Source: Rudaea sp. (GTDB lineage: Bacteria > Pseudomonadota > Gammaproteobacteria > Xanthomonadales > Rhodanobacteraceae). From it: a stretch of 64,000 nt of DNA. The stretch covers positions 1 through 64,000 of the forward strand of contig JARLJU010000090.1 in the NCBI GenBank assembly GCA_031291055.1. The letters are read 5' to 3'. The position numbers and the translations under genes are program-made. This document shows, in pieces, positions 1 through 8,973 of this stretch (within the stretch, counting starts at the first letter, position 1; each line of letters starts with the position of its first letter). The notes under the pieces are model-generated. The model saw only the letters and a program-made list of their open reading frames with translations, searched no databases and had not been told where the DNA came from.

Positions 1-594
1 GGCACGCACAACGCCAGCCGGCAGCAGGAAGTCTGCGACACGCTGGCGCAAACCGCGCGCGACATCTCGGCCCAGACGCAGGCGCACGCCAGCAACACCG
101 TCGCCGAGATCGACCGGCTCGTGCAAGCCGCTTCGGCGGCCCCAAAGCTGCTCGAAAGCGTCTCCGTCCGCCTGGAAACCGCGACAAGCGGCATGTCGGA
201 AGCGTGGCACAACGCGCTATCCCGGCACGAACGCGTCAGCGAAAAACTGGCGGGCGACAACCAGCACGCCCTGGCGGCGGCCGCGGCCACGTTCGAGCAG
301 CACTCGGCGTCGCTGGTGCGCACCGTGGGCCAGTCGCATGCGGACCTGCAAGCGGAACTGGCTGCCCGGGACCAGCAGCGGCTGGCGGCCTGGACCGATA
401 CGCTCGGCACGATGGCCGCAACGCTGCGCCAGGAGTGGGAGCAGGCGGGCACGCACAACGCCAGCCGGCAGCAGGAAGTCTGCGACACGCTGGCGCAAAC
501 CGCGCGCGACATCTCGGCCCAGACGCAGGCGCACGCCAGCAACACCATCGCCGAGATCGCCCGGCTCGTACAAGCCGCTTCGGAAGCCCCCAAG
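1..594 (+). repeat. Two near-identical ~147-bp in-frame repeats (1-147 and 448-594), offset 447 bp (149 codons)
   Basis: GTHNASRQQEVCDTLAQTARDISAQTQAHASNT(V/I)AEI encoded twice with almost identical DNA. Confidence 0.95.
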
Positions 595-1131
595 GCGGCC
601 GCCGACGTCATTGGCGAACTGCGCCAGAAGCTATCGGACAGCATGGTCCGCGACAACGCGATGCTGGAGGAGCGCGGCCGCTTGCTGCAAACGCTGGAAA
701 CCCTGCTCGATGCCGTGAACCATGCCTCCACCGAGCAGCGCACGGCCGTCGACGCGCTGGTGGGCACGACGGCGGATCTGCTGGATCGTGTTGGCACCCG
801 CTTCACCGACAAGGTCGAGGCTGAAGCCGGAAAGCTGGAGGCTGTCGCCGCGCAGGTCACCGGCAGCGCTGTCGAGGTGGCAAGCCTGGGCGAAGCCTTC
901 GGCATGGCGGTGCAGCTGTTCGGCGAGTCGAACGACAAGCTGGTGGCTCACCTGCAGCGCATCGAAGCCGCGCTGGACAAGTCCGTCGCGCGTAGCGACG
1001 AACAGCTTGCCTATTACGTCGCACAGGCTAGGGAAGTCATCGACCTGAGCATGCTGTCGCAGAAGCAGATCGTCGAAAACCTGCAACATCTCGCAGGACA
1101 GCGGGCGCCCGCCAGCGCCGAAGCGGCATGA
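1..1131 (+). CDS. DUF802-type long coiled-coil protein, C-terminal part (5' end outside the window)
   Basis: Open frame from base 1 to the stop at 1131; Ala/Gln/Glu-rich coiled coil; gene context with an OmpA/MotB-like and a DUF2894-like protein. Confidence 0.7.
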   Translation, partial: GTHNASRQQEVCDTLAQTARDISAQTQAHASNTVAEIDRLVQAASAAPKLLESVSVRLETATSGMSEAWHNALSRHERVSEKLAGDNQHALAAAAATFEQHSASLVRTVGQSHADLQAELAARDQQRLAAWTDTLGTMAATLRQEWEQAGTHNASRQQEVCDTLAQTARDISAQTQAHASNTIAEIARLVQAASEAPKAAADVIGELRQKLSDSMVRDNAMLEERGRLLQTLETLLDAVNHASTEQRTAVDALVGTTADLLDRVGTRFTDKVEAEAGKLEAVAAQVTGSAVEVASLGEAFGMAVQLFGESNDKLVAHLQRIEAALDKSVARSDEQLAYYVAQAREVIDLSMLSQKQIVENLQHLAGQRAPASAEAA

Positions 1132-1775
1132 GCGAGGAGATCGACGCCGGCGTGGAGCCGACCGTGCCAATCTGGGCCGTCTTCGGCGACCTGATGTCGG
1201 TACTGCTGGGCGCCTTTGTGCTGATCCTGGTGAGCGTCATCGGCGTGCAACTGGAACTCTCGACCAGGCTGGAGGAGGAGGTCAAGCAGCGGCAGGTGGA
1301 GAAGCATCGCCGCGAGGCCCTTGAGCAAGCGCTGGCTGGCCCGCTGGCTGCGGGCCGGGTGACGCTGGTCAACGGGCGCATCGGCATCAAGGGCAGCGTG
1401 TTGTTTGCCCTCAACTCCGATCAATTGCAGCCCGAAGGCCGGGAGGTGTTGAAGAGCCTGGCCGCGCCGCTGTCCGCTTACCTCCAGGCCCGCGAGGAGA
1501 TCCTGATGGTGAGCGGATTCACCGACGACCGCCAGGTGCGCGAGGCCAACCGCCGCTTTGCCGACAACTGGGAGCTGTCGGCCCAGCGCGCGTTGACGGT
1601 AACCCGCGCGTTGATCGATGAAGGCGTCCCGCCCTCCTCCGTGTTTGCGGCCGCCTTCGGCGCCGAGCAGCCCGTGACCTCGAACGCCAACGACGAGGGA
1701 CGGGCCAAGAACCGGCGCGTGGAAATCGCGCCAATCCCAAGGCCGTCCAACGAAACGGGGAAGCCGCGTGATTAG
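1128..1775 (+). CDS. MotB/OmpA-family protein: one N-terminal TM helix with an Asp (FGDLMSVLLGAF) plus a C-terminal OmpA peptidoglycan-binding domain
   Basis: ATGA overlap with the upstream gene; NWELSAQRALTVTRALIDEGV...NRRVEI OmpA-like motif. Confidence 0.85.
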   Translation: MSEEIDAGVEPTVPIWAVFGDLMSVLLGAFVLILVSVIGVQLELSTRLEEEVKQRQVEKHRREALEQALAGPLAAGRVTLVNGRIGIKGSVLFALNSDQLQPEGREVLKSLAAPLSAYLQAREEILMVSGFTDDRQVREANRRFADNWELSAQRALTVTRALIDEGVPPSSVFAAAFGAEQPVTSNANDEGRAKNRRVEIAPIPRPSNETGKPRD

Positions 1776-2457
1776 TGGCGAAATAGGTGACGAGATTGGT
1801 GGCAACATCCGCGACGCCCTTGCCACGCTCGACGCTTGGCGCGCACGTGGTGCCGATCGCCTGAATCCTGTCCGCTTTCGATTCATCGAGGCGCTGGCCC
1901 GGCGCGCGGCCGCCCACAGCGGCAATGCGCGACACATCCTGGACGCCAGGCTGGCCAAACTACTCGAGGCCTATGCCGGTGATCTTGAAAGTGCCGGTTG
2001 CAAAGACAGCAAGAACGGCAATGTCGGCGGCACAGCATTGCCAGGCGCTCCTCCTCGCGGGCCGCTTGCCGGACTGGTCAACTACATCGCCATCCGGACG
2101 CCGTCGGATCGCGGCGTCCCCTCAGCGATCGCAGGCGTGCCCCGGCGTGCATCCTTACCGGACATGGAGGTGCTCGACTACTTCCGGGAAACCTGGTCCA
2201 GGGTCAGCACCGATCGTCGGTTGCGGCAGTCGCTGGAGCAAGTGCCCGATAACGCCGGCCCGCTCAATTCGAGCCGCCTCGTGCATCGCTCGCTTTCCCT
2301 GATGCGCGAACTATCGCCTGAATATCTCCACCAGTTCTTGTCGTACGTCGACGCCTTGTCGTGGATGGAGCAGATGAACGGCGGCAGTGTCACGGCGGGT
2401 AAAGACGCGCCTCGCGCAGGGAGCACCAAGCCGAGCGCTCGCGGCAGGCCACGCTAG
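1768..2457 (+). CDS. DUF2894-like protein
   Basis: Overlaps the end of the OmpA-like gene; ARGADRLNPVRFRFIEALARRA motif. Confidence 0.7.
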   Translation: MISGEIGDEIGGNIRDALATLDAWRARGADRLNPVRFRFIEALARRAAAHSGNARHILDARLAKLLEAYAGDLESAGCKDSKNGNVGGTALPGAPPRGPLAGLVNYIAIRTPSDRGVPSAIAGVPRRASLPDMEVLDYFRETWSRVSTDRRLRQSLEQVPDNAGPLNSSRLVHRSLSLMRELSPEYLHQFLSYVDALSWMEQMNGGSVTAGKDAPRAGSTKPSARGRPR

Positions 2458-2478
2458 CGCAGTTTGGAGGACGGCGGG

Positions 2479-2874
2479 TCAATATCGGCTTAGTTCGTCC
2501 CGGAGAGCCGTACGATGCCACGCCACAGGCGCGAGGAGCAGCACCGCCAGAAGGAACGCCACCTGCGAAAGATAGAACGGCTCGAGCCATTGCCGATTCA
2601 ATGCGACGTAAAACGTGTTGTGAACGACGTCGACAATGATGATTGCCGCGGTGAGAGCAATGCCCGCCCTTGGTTTGATGAAAAGAAGCAGTGCCGCCAA
2701 GGGATCGACAATCGTCAGCGCTCCCCAGAACACCCGGCTGGCCCAGTACGCGCCATTCCCATAGCCGTAGTCCCAGAGAAAGCCATGTTGAAAACCTGCC
2801 CGCACGTGATTGGATGTCGCGACCAGAAGACAGCAGGCAAATAGAAAACGGATGGAGAATGAAACGCTTGGCAT
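2479..2874 (-). CDS. Small integral membrane protein, function unknown
   Basis: 131-aa ORF with several hydrophobic segments. Confidence 0.6.
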   Translation of the reverse strand: MPSVSFSIRFLFACCLLVATSNHVRAGFQHGFLWDYGYGNGAYWASRVFWGALTIVDPLAALLLFIKPRAGIALTAAIIIVDVVHNTFYVALNRQWLEPFYLSQVAFLLAVLLLAPVAWHRTALRDELSRY

Positions 2875-2902
2875 GGCTTGATCTGTCTGCTTGGTCGTCT
2901 AT

Positions 2903-3370
2903 CTAGTCTTTGCCCGTGGCGATTGGCGGCGATTGGCGGCGCTTCGCAAGCCTGCGCCGCGTGAAAAGCGTTGCCAGCATGCCAATCAGATAGCCACCGC
3001 CGGTGGCCACGCTGATGAATAAAACCAGAAGGCCCGAGTACGGCCGCCCCCAGATGGTCGCCGCGGCAAATGCAGCGATTGCCATGCTGGCTGGCAATAC
3101 CACGCGCCATATTGCAGAGCGCAGCCGCACGCTCCCGACGGCCGCGGAGATGCCCCCCACAAGCAGGCCGATGCCAAACGCGATGTCTTCGATGTCTACT
3201 CTCCGTTGAGTGTCTGGCTGATGCGTTCCCCGCAGCGCCATTGTCGCGCGGCCGGGCTGCCTCGCACCTGCGCGCGCGAAGGAGTACGCGAAGAAGCGCG
3301 CCAGCCCAGGATCACGCAAATGGTCGTCAAGCGATACCCACGCATCGCGCCGCCAGTTTACAGGCCGCAA
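2903..3370 (-). CDS. Putative membrane protein (start uncertain)
   Basis: Hydrophobic segments in the C-terminal half; N-terminus may be over-extended. Confidence 0.4.
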   Translation of the reverse strand: MRPVNWRRDAWVSLDDHLRDPGLARFFAYSFARAGARQPGRATMALRGTHQPDTQRRVDIEDIAFGIGLLVGGISAAVGSVRLRSAIWRVVLPASMAIAAFAAATIWGRPYSGLLVLFISVATGGGYLIGMLATLFTRRRLAKRRQSPPIATGKD

Positions 3371-3441
3371 TCACGCCTGTCGCCTTCCCCCATCAAGATC
3401 AGAGTTCTCCTGGCCGGCGCCAGGAAGCTCGGCTCGCTCGT

Positions 3442-4053
3442 TCACCGCAGCAATGTCGGCTCCCGTTGCGTGAGGACGCGGTCGATCAGCCCCCATTCCA
3501 GCGCTTGTTCCGATGTCATGTAGCGGTCTCTGTCAAGGGTGCGCTCGACCTCCTCGTAGGTGCGCCCGCAATGTTCGGCATAGAGCCGGGTGACACGCTG
3601 CTTGGTCCGCTGCATCTCCTCGGCATGAATGAGGAAATCCGACGCCTGCCCCTGAAAGCCGCCCAGCGGCTGATGGACGTGCAGACTCGCATTGGGGAGC
3701 GCCGCCCTTTCGCCGGGCTCACCCGCCATCAGCAGAAACGAGCCCATGGAACGCGCGGTTCCCATGCACAGCGTATGCACCGGCGCTTTGATGTATCGCA
3801 TGGTGTCGTACATGGCAAGGCCGCTTGTAATGACCCCGCCGGGCGAATTGATGTAGAGATGGATGGGCTTCGCTGGATTCTCGGCTTCCAGGAACAGGAG
3901 CTGTGCACAGACCAATGCGGATACCGCATCGTTGACCTCACCGTTCAGGAAGACAATCCGCTCGCGCAGAAGCCGCGAGTAGATGTCGAAGGACCGTTCT
4001 CCCCGGCTGGATTGCTCAACGACCGTAGGGACGAGTTGCATCATTTCGCGCAT
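3442..4053 (-). CDS. ClpP-family serine protease (paralogue)
   Basis: [19 protein letters not shown] (Ser), HVHQPLGG (His) and [20 protein letters not shown] motifs. Confidence 0.93.
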   Translation of the reverse strand: MREMMQLVPTVVEQSSRGERSFDIYSRLLRERIVFLNGEVNDAVSALVCAQLLFLEAENPAKPIHLYINSPGGVITSGLAMYDTMRYIKAPVHTLCMGTARSMGSFLLMAGEPGERAALPNASLHVHQPLGGFQGQASDFLIHAEEMQRTKQRVTRLYAEHCGRTYEEVERTLDRDRYMTSEQALEWGLIDRVLTQREPTLLR

Positions 4054-4098
4054 TGGCGAACTCCTGTATTCCAGATTTGCGGTTGTTGGCGCGAGGCG

Positions 4099-4458
4099 TC
4101 AGGCGGCGCGCATGAGGTAGGGCCAGCCGTCGTTCGCGGCCGTCTGCGCGTGGCGCTCTAGCCGAGCGTCTTCCAGCACGTGGATGATGCTAAGCACGGT
4201 GCCGCCAACGGCATTGGGCCTGAGCCGAAACGTCACTGTGCTTTCGAGGAAAGGCGGCGCTTCGTCCCGCATCCTGTAGCGAATTTCCTCGTCCGGCGTC
4301 GAAGAAACCGGCTCGGCATCCGCCAATGCTCCCTGGGGCAGCCATTTCTCGCGAAACGCGGGGATGCTGATTGCCCGCCAGACTTTCTCAGGCGGCGCGT
4401 CGAGTTCGTATTCGAGCACCAGGTCCGTCATCTGCCCTTCGGTTTGCATGTCGTTCAT
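4099..4458 (-). CDS. SRPBCC/AHSA1-like domain protein
   Basis: LEYELDAPPEKVWRAISIPAFREKWLP motif; 4-bp overlap with the upstream ArsR gene. Confidence 0.85.
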   Translation of the reverse strand: MNDMQTEGQMTDLVLEYELDAPPEKVWRAISIPAFREKWLPQGALADAEPVSSTPDEEIRYRMRDEAPPFLESTVTFRLRPNAVGGTVLSIIHVLEDARLERHAQTAANDGWPYLMRAA

Positions 4459-4769
4459 TGGTCCATGTCCTTCAGCAAAGCCTTCAACGTGTCGACGCGC
4501 GCCGGCCAGTAGGCGCGATACTTCGCCAGCCAGCCGGCGATGAGCGCCAAGCCCTCCGGGTTGACCTCGTAATTCACGAAACGGCCTTGCCGCTCTTCAC
4601 GCACCAGCCTTGCGTTGCGCAGAACCGAAAGGTGCTGGGACATGGCCGACTGGCTGATCTCCATGCCTTGCCGCAAGGCACTTGCGTTCATGCTGCCAGC
4701 CGCCAGCTTCTCGAAGATCGTGCGGCGGGTCGGGTCGGCCAGCGCCTTGAAGATGTCGTTTTCAATCAT
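4455..4769 (-). CDS. ArsR-family HTH transcriptional regulator
   Basis: IFKALADPTRRTIFEKLAAGSMNASALRQGMEISQSAMSQHLSVLRNARLV winged-helix signature. Confidence 0.92.
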   Translation of the reverse strand: MIENDIFKALADPTRRTIFEKLAAGSMNASALRQGMEISQSAMSQHLSVLRNARLVREERQGRFVNYEVNPEGLALIAGWLAKYRAYWPARVDTLKALLKDMDQ

Positions 4770-4996
4770 GACAATACATTAGCGCATACTTATCTTAATC
4801 GCAAGCACGCCGAATATTGATGCGCGGTATTTCTCCGATACCCCTCGACGCGCGTAGCTGCACATTCAGCCTCGGCCAGTTGATTCCGCTTACTATAAGA
4901 AATTGTCACCGTGGCAGGCAGCGTCGCCGGACGAATGCCTTGGCGGTGCCCAGCCAGCCACCCTGGCGACGGATTCAGGCGAAAGGGAACATCACG

Positions 4997-6709
4997 ATGA
5001 AGAAACTGATCAATGACCCGCTTTCAGTGGTCGACGAAATGCTTGAGGGCGTTGTGTTGGCCGACCACCGGCTGACGCTGCTGGAAGGCGAGAACACTGT
5101 CGTTCGCAAAGACTTCCGGACGCTCGCTGCTGCCAACAAGGTGAGCATCATTTCGGGCGGCGGCGCCGGCCACGAACCTGCCCACGGGGGTTACGTAGGC
5201 AGCGGCATGCTGACTGCTGCCGTTGCCGGGCCGGTATTCACCTCGCCCAGCGTGGACGCCGTTCTCAACGCCATCATGACTGTCGCTGGCCCGGCTGGCG
5301 TGCTTTTGATCGTGAAGAACTACACAGGCGATCGCCTTAACTTCGGACTGGCAGCAGAGATTGCCAGGACGCTCGGCGTGAAGGTCGAGATGCTGGTGGT
5401 GGGTGATGATGTTGCCCTGAACGACAACGGTGGCCTGGTGGGCCGCCGCGGCATTGCCGGCACGGTCTTCATTCATAAGGTCGCGGGTGCCGCGGCCGAA
5501 GCCGGTCTATCGCTCATGGAAGTCAGGGCCGAGGCGCAACAGGCAGCCGCGGGCTTGTTCAGCATGGGGCTGGGGCTAAGCGCCTGTACGGTGCCTGCCG
5601 CCGGAAAGCCGGGCTTCAAGATGGAAGACAACGAAGTCGAATACGGGCTCGGCATTCACGGCGAGAGCGGTGTGCGTCGTGGCCCTATCCGGCGGGCGGA
5701 TGACATGGTCAACGTTCTCCTCGAACGGATCATCGAACAGGGCCGATTGAAAGCCGGCGATCGTGTCGCGCTGATGGTCAATAACCTCGGCGCTACGCCA
5801 GCGCAAGAATTGGACATTGTCACGCGCCAGGTCTTGTTGGGATGTGCTGCGCGCGGTATCAGGGTGGAAGCTGCGATGGTAGGCACCTTTCTTACCGCGT
5901 TGGAGATGGCCGGCTGTTCGATCTCCCTCATGCGGGTCGACGATTCGATTCTGGCGCGCCTCAATGCCCCCGCCGGCACCACTGCCTGGCACGGCATGAC
6001 CGTTCCCGCAGTTGAAGTTTCCAGGCTGTCTTGTGATAAAGCGGCGGAACAAAGCGCAACGCAGGGCGCTGCGTGGCCTGCGGCCAACGCCCAGGTGTTC
6101 AGGCGTGTCCTGCAGTCCGTCACCCAGGCCCTGCAGCGAAACGAGGAGATCCTGACCGAGCTGGACTCTGTCGTCGGGGATGGCGACATCGGCATCAGCC
6201 TCGCCCGAGGCGCACGCGCGATCGACGACGCACTCGATACCCTCGCCCTGGATCGGCCGGCCATTGCCCTGCAGCAGATATCAGCCATCCTGCGTCGGGT
6301 CCTGGGGGGAACCTCCGGCCCGTTGTATGCGGTATTTGTCCTGCGTGCCGGCGTTGCCCTTTCGGCCAGCACAAGCCTCACTTCGATATCCGCCTGGGCC
6401 GAAGCGCTGCAAGCAGGCTGCGACGGCATGGTCAAGCTCGGTGGCGCTGGAGCCGGTGACAGGACGATGCTCGATGCCCTGCTGCCTGCGGCCCTCGCGT
6501 TGCGCTCGCAGGAGGAAGGTCAGAGCGCATTGCATGCCGCGGCTCAGGTAGTGGAGGCAGCCTTGGGCGGCGCGGAAGCGACGCGCAACATGATGCCGCT
6601 GAGAGGCCGCTCGTCCTACATCGGAGAACGCGCGCTCGGGTATGTGGACCCTGGCGCTTTTGCTATTGGCGTATGGACGAATGCCATCGCCTCGGCCCTG
6701 GAAGAATAG
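4997..6709 (+). CDS. Dihydroxyacetone kinase family protein, DhaK and DhaL domains on one chain
   Basis: DhaK motifs (SGGGAGHEPAHGGYVGSGML) followed by DhaL motif (LDSVVGDGDIGISLARGARA); ATG at 4997. Confidence 0.92.
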   Translation: MKKLINDPLSVVDEMLEGVVLADHRLTLLEGENTVVRKDFRTLAAANKVSIISGGGAGHEPAHGGYVGSGMLTAAVAGPVFTSPSVDAVLNAIMTVAGPAGVLLIVKNYTGDRLNFGLAAEIARTLGVKVEMLVVGDDVALNDNGGLVGRRGIAGTVFIHKVAGAAAEAGLSLMEVRAEAQQAAAGLFSMGLGLSACTVPAAGKPGFKMEDNEVEYGLGIHGESGVRRGPIRRADDMVNVLLERIIEQGRLKAGDRVALMVNNLGATPAQELDIVTRQVLLGCAARGIRVEAAMVGTFLTALEMAGCSISLMRVDDSILARLNAPAGTTAWHGMTVPAVEVSRLSCDKAAEQSATQGAAWPAANAQVFRRVLQSVTQALQRNEEILTELDSVVGDGDIGISLARGARAIDDALDTLALDRPAIALQQISAILRRVLGGTSGPLYAVFVLRAGVALSASTSLTSISAWAEALQAGCDGMVKLGGAGAGDRTMLDALLPAALALRSQEEGQSALHAAAQVVEAALGGAEATRNMMPLRGRSSYIGERALGYVDPGAFAIGVWTNAIASALEE

Positions 6710-6731
6710 TGCCGCCGCGGCAGTTGGAATG

Positions 6732-6756
6732 AAAAAGGGGCCGAAGCCCCTTTTTT
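6732..6756 (+). terminator. Rho-independent terminator after the DHA kinase gene
   Basis: ggggc-cgaa-gcccc hairpin followed by T6. Confidence 0.85.
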
Positions 6757-6799
6757 CAAAGACCAGCGGACTTTGATGGAAGTCCGTGGACATCATGCC

Positions 6800-6875
6800 T
6801 GGAGCGGGAAACGAGGCTCGAACTCGCGACCTCAACCTTGGAAAGGTTGCGCTCTGCCGACTGAGCGACTCCCGC
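6800..6875 (-). tRNA. tRNA-Gly(UCC)
   Basis: Reverse complement gcgggagtcgctcagtcggcagagcgcaacctttccaaggttgaggtcgcgagttcgagcctcgtttcccgctcca; cloverleaf and encoded CCA. Confidence 0.95.
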
Positions 6876-6879
6876 TTTT

Positions 6880-6924
6880 TGGCTCCCCGACCTGGGCTCG
6901 AACCGGGGACCTACGGATTAACAG
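6880..6924 (-). pseudogene. 3' fragment of tRNA-Asn (anticodon loop to CCA), probable att-site remnant
   Basis: Reverse complement ctgttaatccgtaggtccccggttcgagcccaggtcggggagcca; the D-arm and 5' acceptor strand are absent. Confidence 0.85.
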
Positions 6925-7017
6925 CCCAGTCATCGCTGCCGGCGGCTGTCGCGCAATGGTGTTGACAACATCCTGCAGCAGACCATCGACCAGGCTTGCT
7001 CGCAATGTCAGAGCTTG

Positions 7018-7167
7018 ATTTGCAGGCGAATCTCGCCGCACGTCGTGCGACATACGACGGCCATGCATCTGCTGCAAGCGGGCGTCGATATCAGCCTCAT
7101 CGCCGGCATTCCAGCGCGCCTGCGATCGTTGGTCGACGAACTGGGCATAGTCGGCGGCAGAGCCTAA
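7018..7167 (+). pseudogene. Tyrosine recombinase C-terminal remnant
   Basis: Frame reads RRISPHVVRHTTAMHLLQAGVDISLIAG, the HxxRHT..A..LLQAGVDI signature; no complete ORF. Confidence 0.8.
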
Positions 7168-7497
7168 TCGCAAATCCCCGCCATCCCTTAATAACGCTCG
7201 CGCGCGCCCGCACTCCACTCCGCCTCCGAGTCAATTGTGCAGGCTACTCAGCGCCCCGCGGGAAGTCGCCAAGGCTTTGGACGCCGCGAAATCCTCATGG
7301 AAACGCCGCACCGGCTTCGATACTCATGCACCAAGACGGCGCGAGCTTTGTCGCCGATGGTGCACGTCTGTTTGCGTTTAAGTAAATACCCTACATTAAT
7401 TGCATAGCGATTACTTAGATTGCGATACACACATCAAAGAACTATTCTCTGCCTACCGACCCGCGCTGTCGCGGGCTGACAGTCAACGGAAAAACTC

Positions 7498-8913
7498 ATG
7501 ATGAAGCTGTTGCTGGATACCTTGGGCAAGATCGTTGGTGCGACGGGGCTGCTCACTGAGAGCGGCGATCTAGCCGGTTATGTCAGCGACTGGCGCGGCC
7601 GCTATACGGGCAAGGCGCTTTGCGTTGCGCTACCACGTGATACGGAGCAGGTTTCCGAACTGGTGAAGGCCTGTGTTGCCGCTGGCGTGGCGGTCCTGCC
7701 CCAGGGTGGCAATACCAGCCTGAGCGGCGGCGCGGTACCGTACGAGCAGGGCAACTGCGTCATCATCAATCTCTCGCGCATGCGTCGCATTGTGCGCATC
7801 GATCCGGCGGACAACTCGATGGAGGTGGAGGCCGGTTGCGTGCTCGCGGAAATCCAGGCCGCTGCGATCGAGGCGGGCCGGTTCTTCCCTATCAGCCTGG
7901 GTGCGGAAGGTTCTTGCCAGATCGGTGGCAACATTGCCACCAATGCCGGCGGCACCGGCGTCCTTCGTTACGGCAATACCCGCGAGAATGTGCTCGGGCT
8001 GGAAGTCGTACTGCCGGACGGACGCATCTGGCGCGGCCTGCGCACGCTGCGCAAGGACAACACGGGGCTTGATCTCAAGCAGATGTTCATCGGCGCGGAA
8101 GGCACCCTGGGCATCATCACCGCGGCCACGCTGAAGCTGCACCCGCTGCCTGGTGCGCATGCCATGTCCTGGGTCGCGCCTGTCGACGTGGATGCAGCTC
8201 TGAAGCTGCTGGGCCTGTTCCAGGCCGCATGTGGCGCACAGCTATCTGCCTTCGAACTGATGAATGCGAGCCAGCTCGACATCGTGCTGGAGCACGTCCC
8301 GGGCCAGCATGCCCCGCTGGCGCAAGCGCACCCGTGGCATTTGCTCGTCGAGCTAAGTGATACTTGCGACGACACACGGTTGCAAGACGCGCTCGAGGCC
8401 ACGCTGGAGAAGGGCCTGGAACTGGGACTGATCACCGACGCGGCGATCGCCGCCAACTCCACCCAGCGCGAAGCCATGTGGAAGCTGCGGCATAGCGTGT
8501 CGGAGGGCAACAAGAAGGCTGGTATTGGCCTGACGTTGGATACCGCCGTGCCCGTGTCGAAGGTGCCTGCGTTTATCGAGCAAGCTACCCGCGCGATTGA
8601 AGCGAACTTCGATGCGCGCGTGGTGGTAGTGGGCCATCTTGGCGACGGCAATATTCATTTCATCCCGTTCTTTGCATTTGACACCTGGCAGGCCCTGCCT
8701 GACCAGGCGAGCACCGCCGCCGCGGTGCGCCGCGCCGGACACGATGTCGCCGCCGAATTCAACGGCACCTTCAGCGCGGAGCATGGCGTGGGCCGGACCC
8801 TGCTGGCGGAAATGCGCCACTACAAAAGCGACGTCGAGCTCGACATGATGCGTACGGTCAAGCGTGCGTTCGATCCGCTCGGCCTGCTCAACCCGGGCAA
8901 GCTGATTCCCTGA
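7498..8913 (+). CDS. FAD-binding oxidoreductase (D-2-hydroxyacid dehydrogenase/GlcD-like)
   Basis: PQGGNTSLSGGAVP, SCQIGGNIATNAGG, HLGDGNIHF and SAEHGVGR motifs. Confidence 0.93.
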   Translation: MMKLLLDTLGKIVGATGLLTESGDLAGYVSDWRGRYTGKALCVALPRDTEQVSELVKACVAAGVAVLPQGGNTSLSGGAVPYEQGNCVIINLSRMRRIVRIDPADNSMEVEAGCVLAEIQAAAIEAGRFFPISLGAEGSCQIGGNIATNAGGTGVLRYGNTRENVLGLEVVLPDGRIWRGLRTLRKDNTGLDLKQMFIGAEGTLGIITAATLKLHPLPGAHAMSWVAPVDVDAALKLLGLFQAACGAQLSAFELMNASQLDIVLEHVPGQHAPLAQAHPWHLLVELSDTCDDTRLQDALEATLEKGLELGLITDAAIAANSTQREAMWKLRHSVSEGNKKAGIGLTLDTAVPVSKVPAFIEQATRAIEANFDARVVVVGHLGDGNIHFIPFFAFDTWQALPDQASTAAAVRRAGHDVAAEFNGTFSAEHGVGRTLLAEMRHYKSDVELDMMRTVKRAFDPLGLLNPGKLIP

Positions 8914-8973
8914 TCTTCACGGCACCGTTCCCCCCTTTTCTCTCACGACCCCCATCCCAGTAGGAGTACCGCC

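Noticed and set aside
2919-2943. Short tandem repeat ggcgattggcggcgattggcgg
   Set aside because: Only about two units at the 3' end of a putative gene; no evidence for function.
3070-4161. 363-aa plus-strand ORF
   Set aside because: Antisense to ClpP, which has full catalytic motifs.
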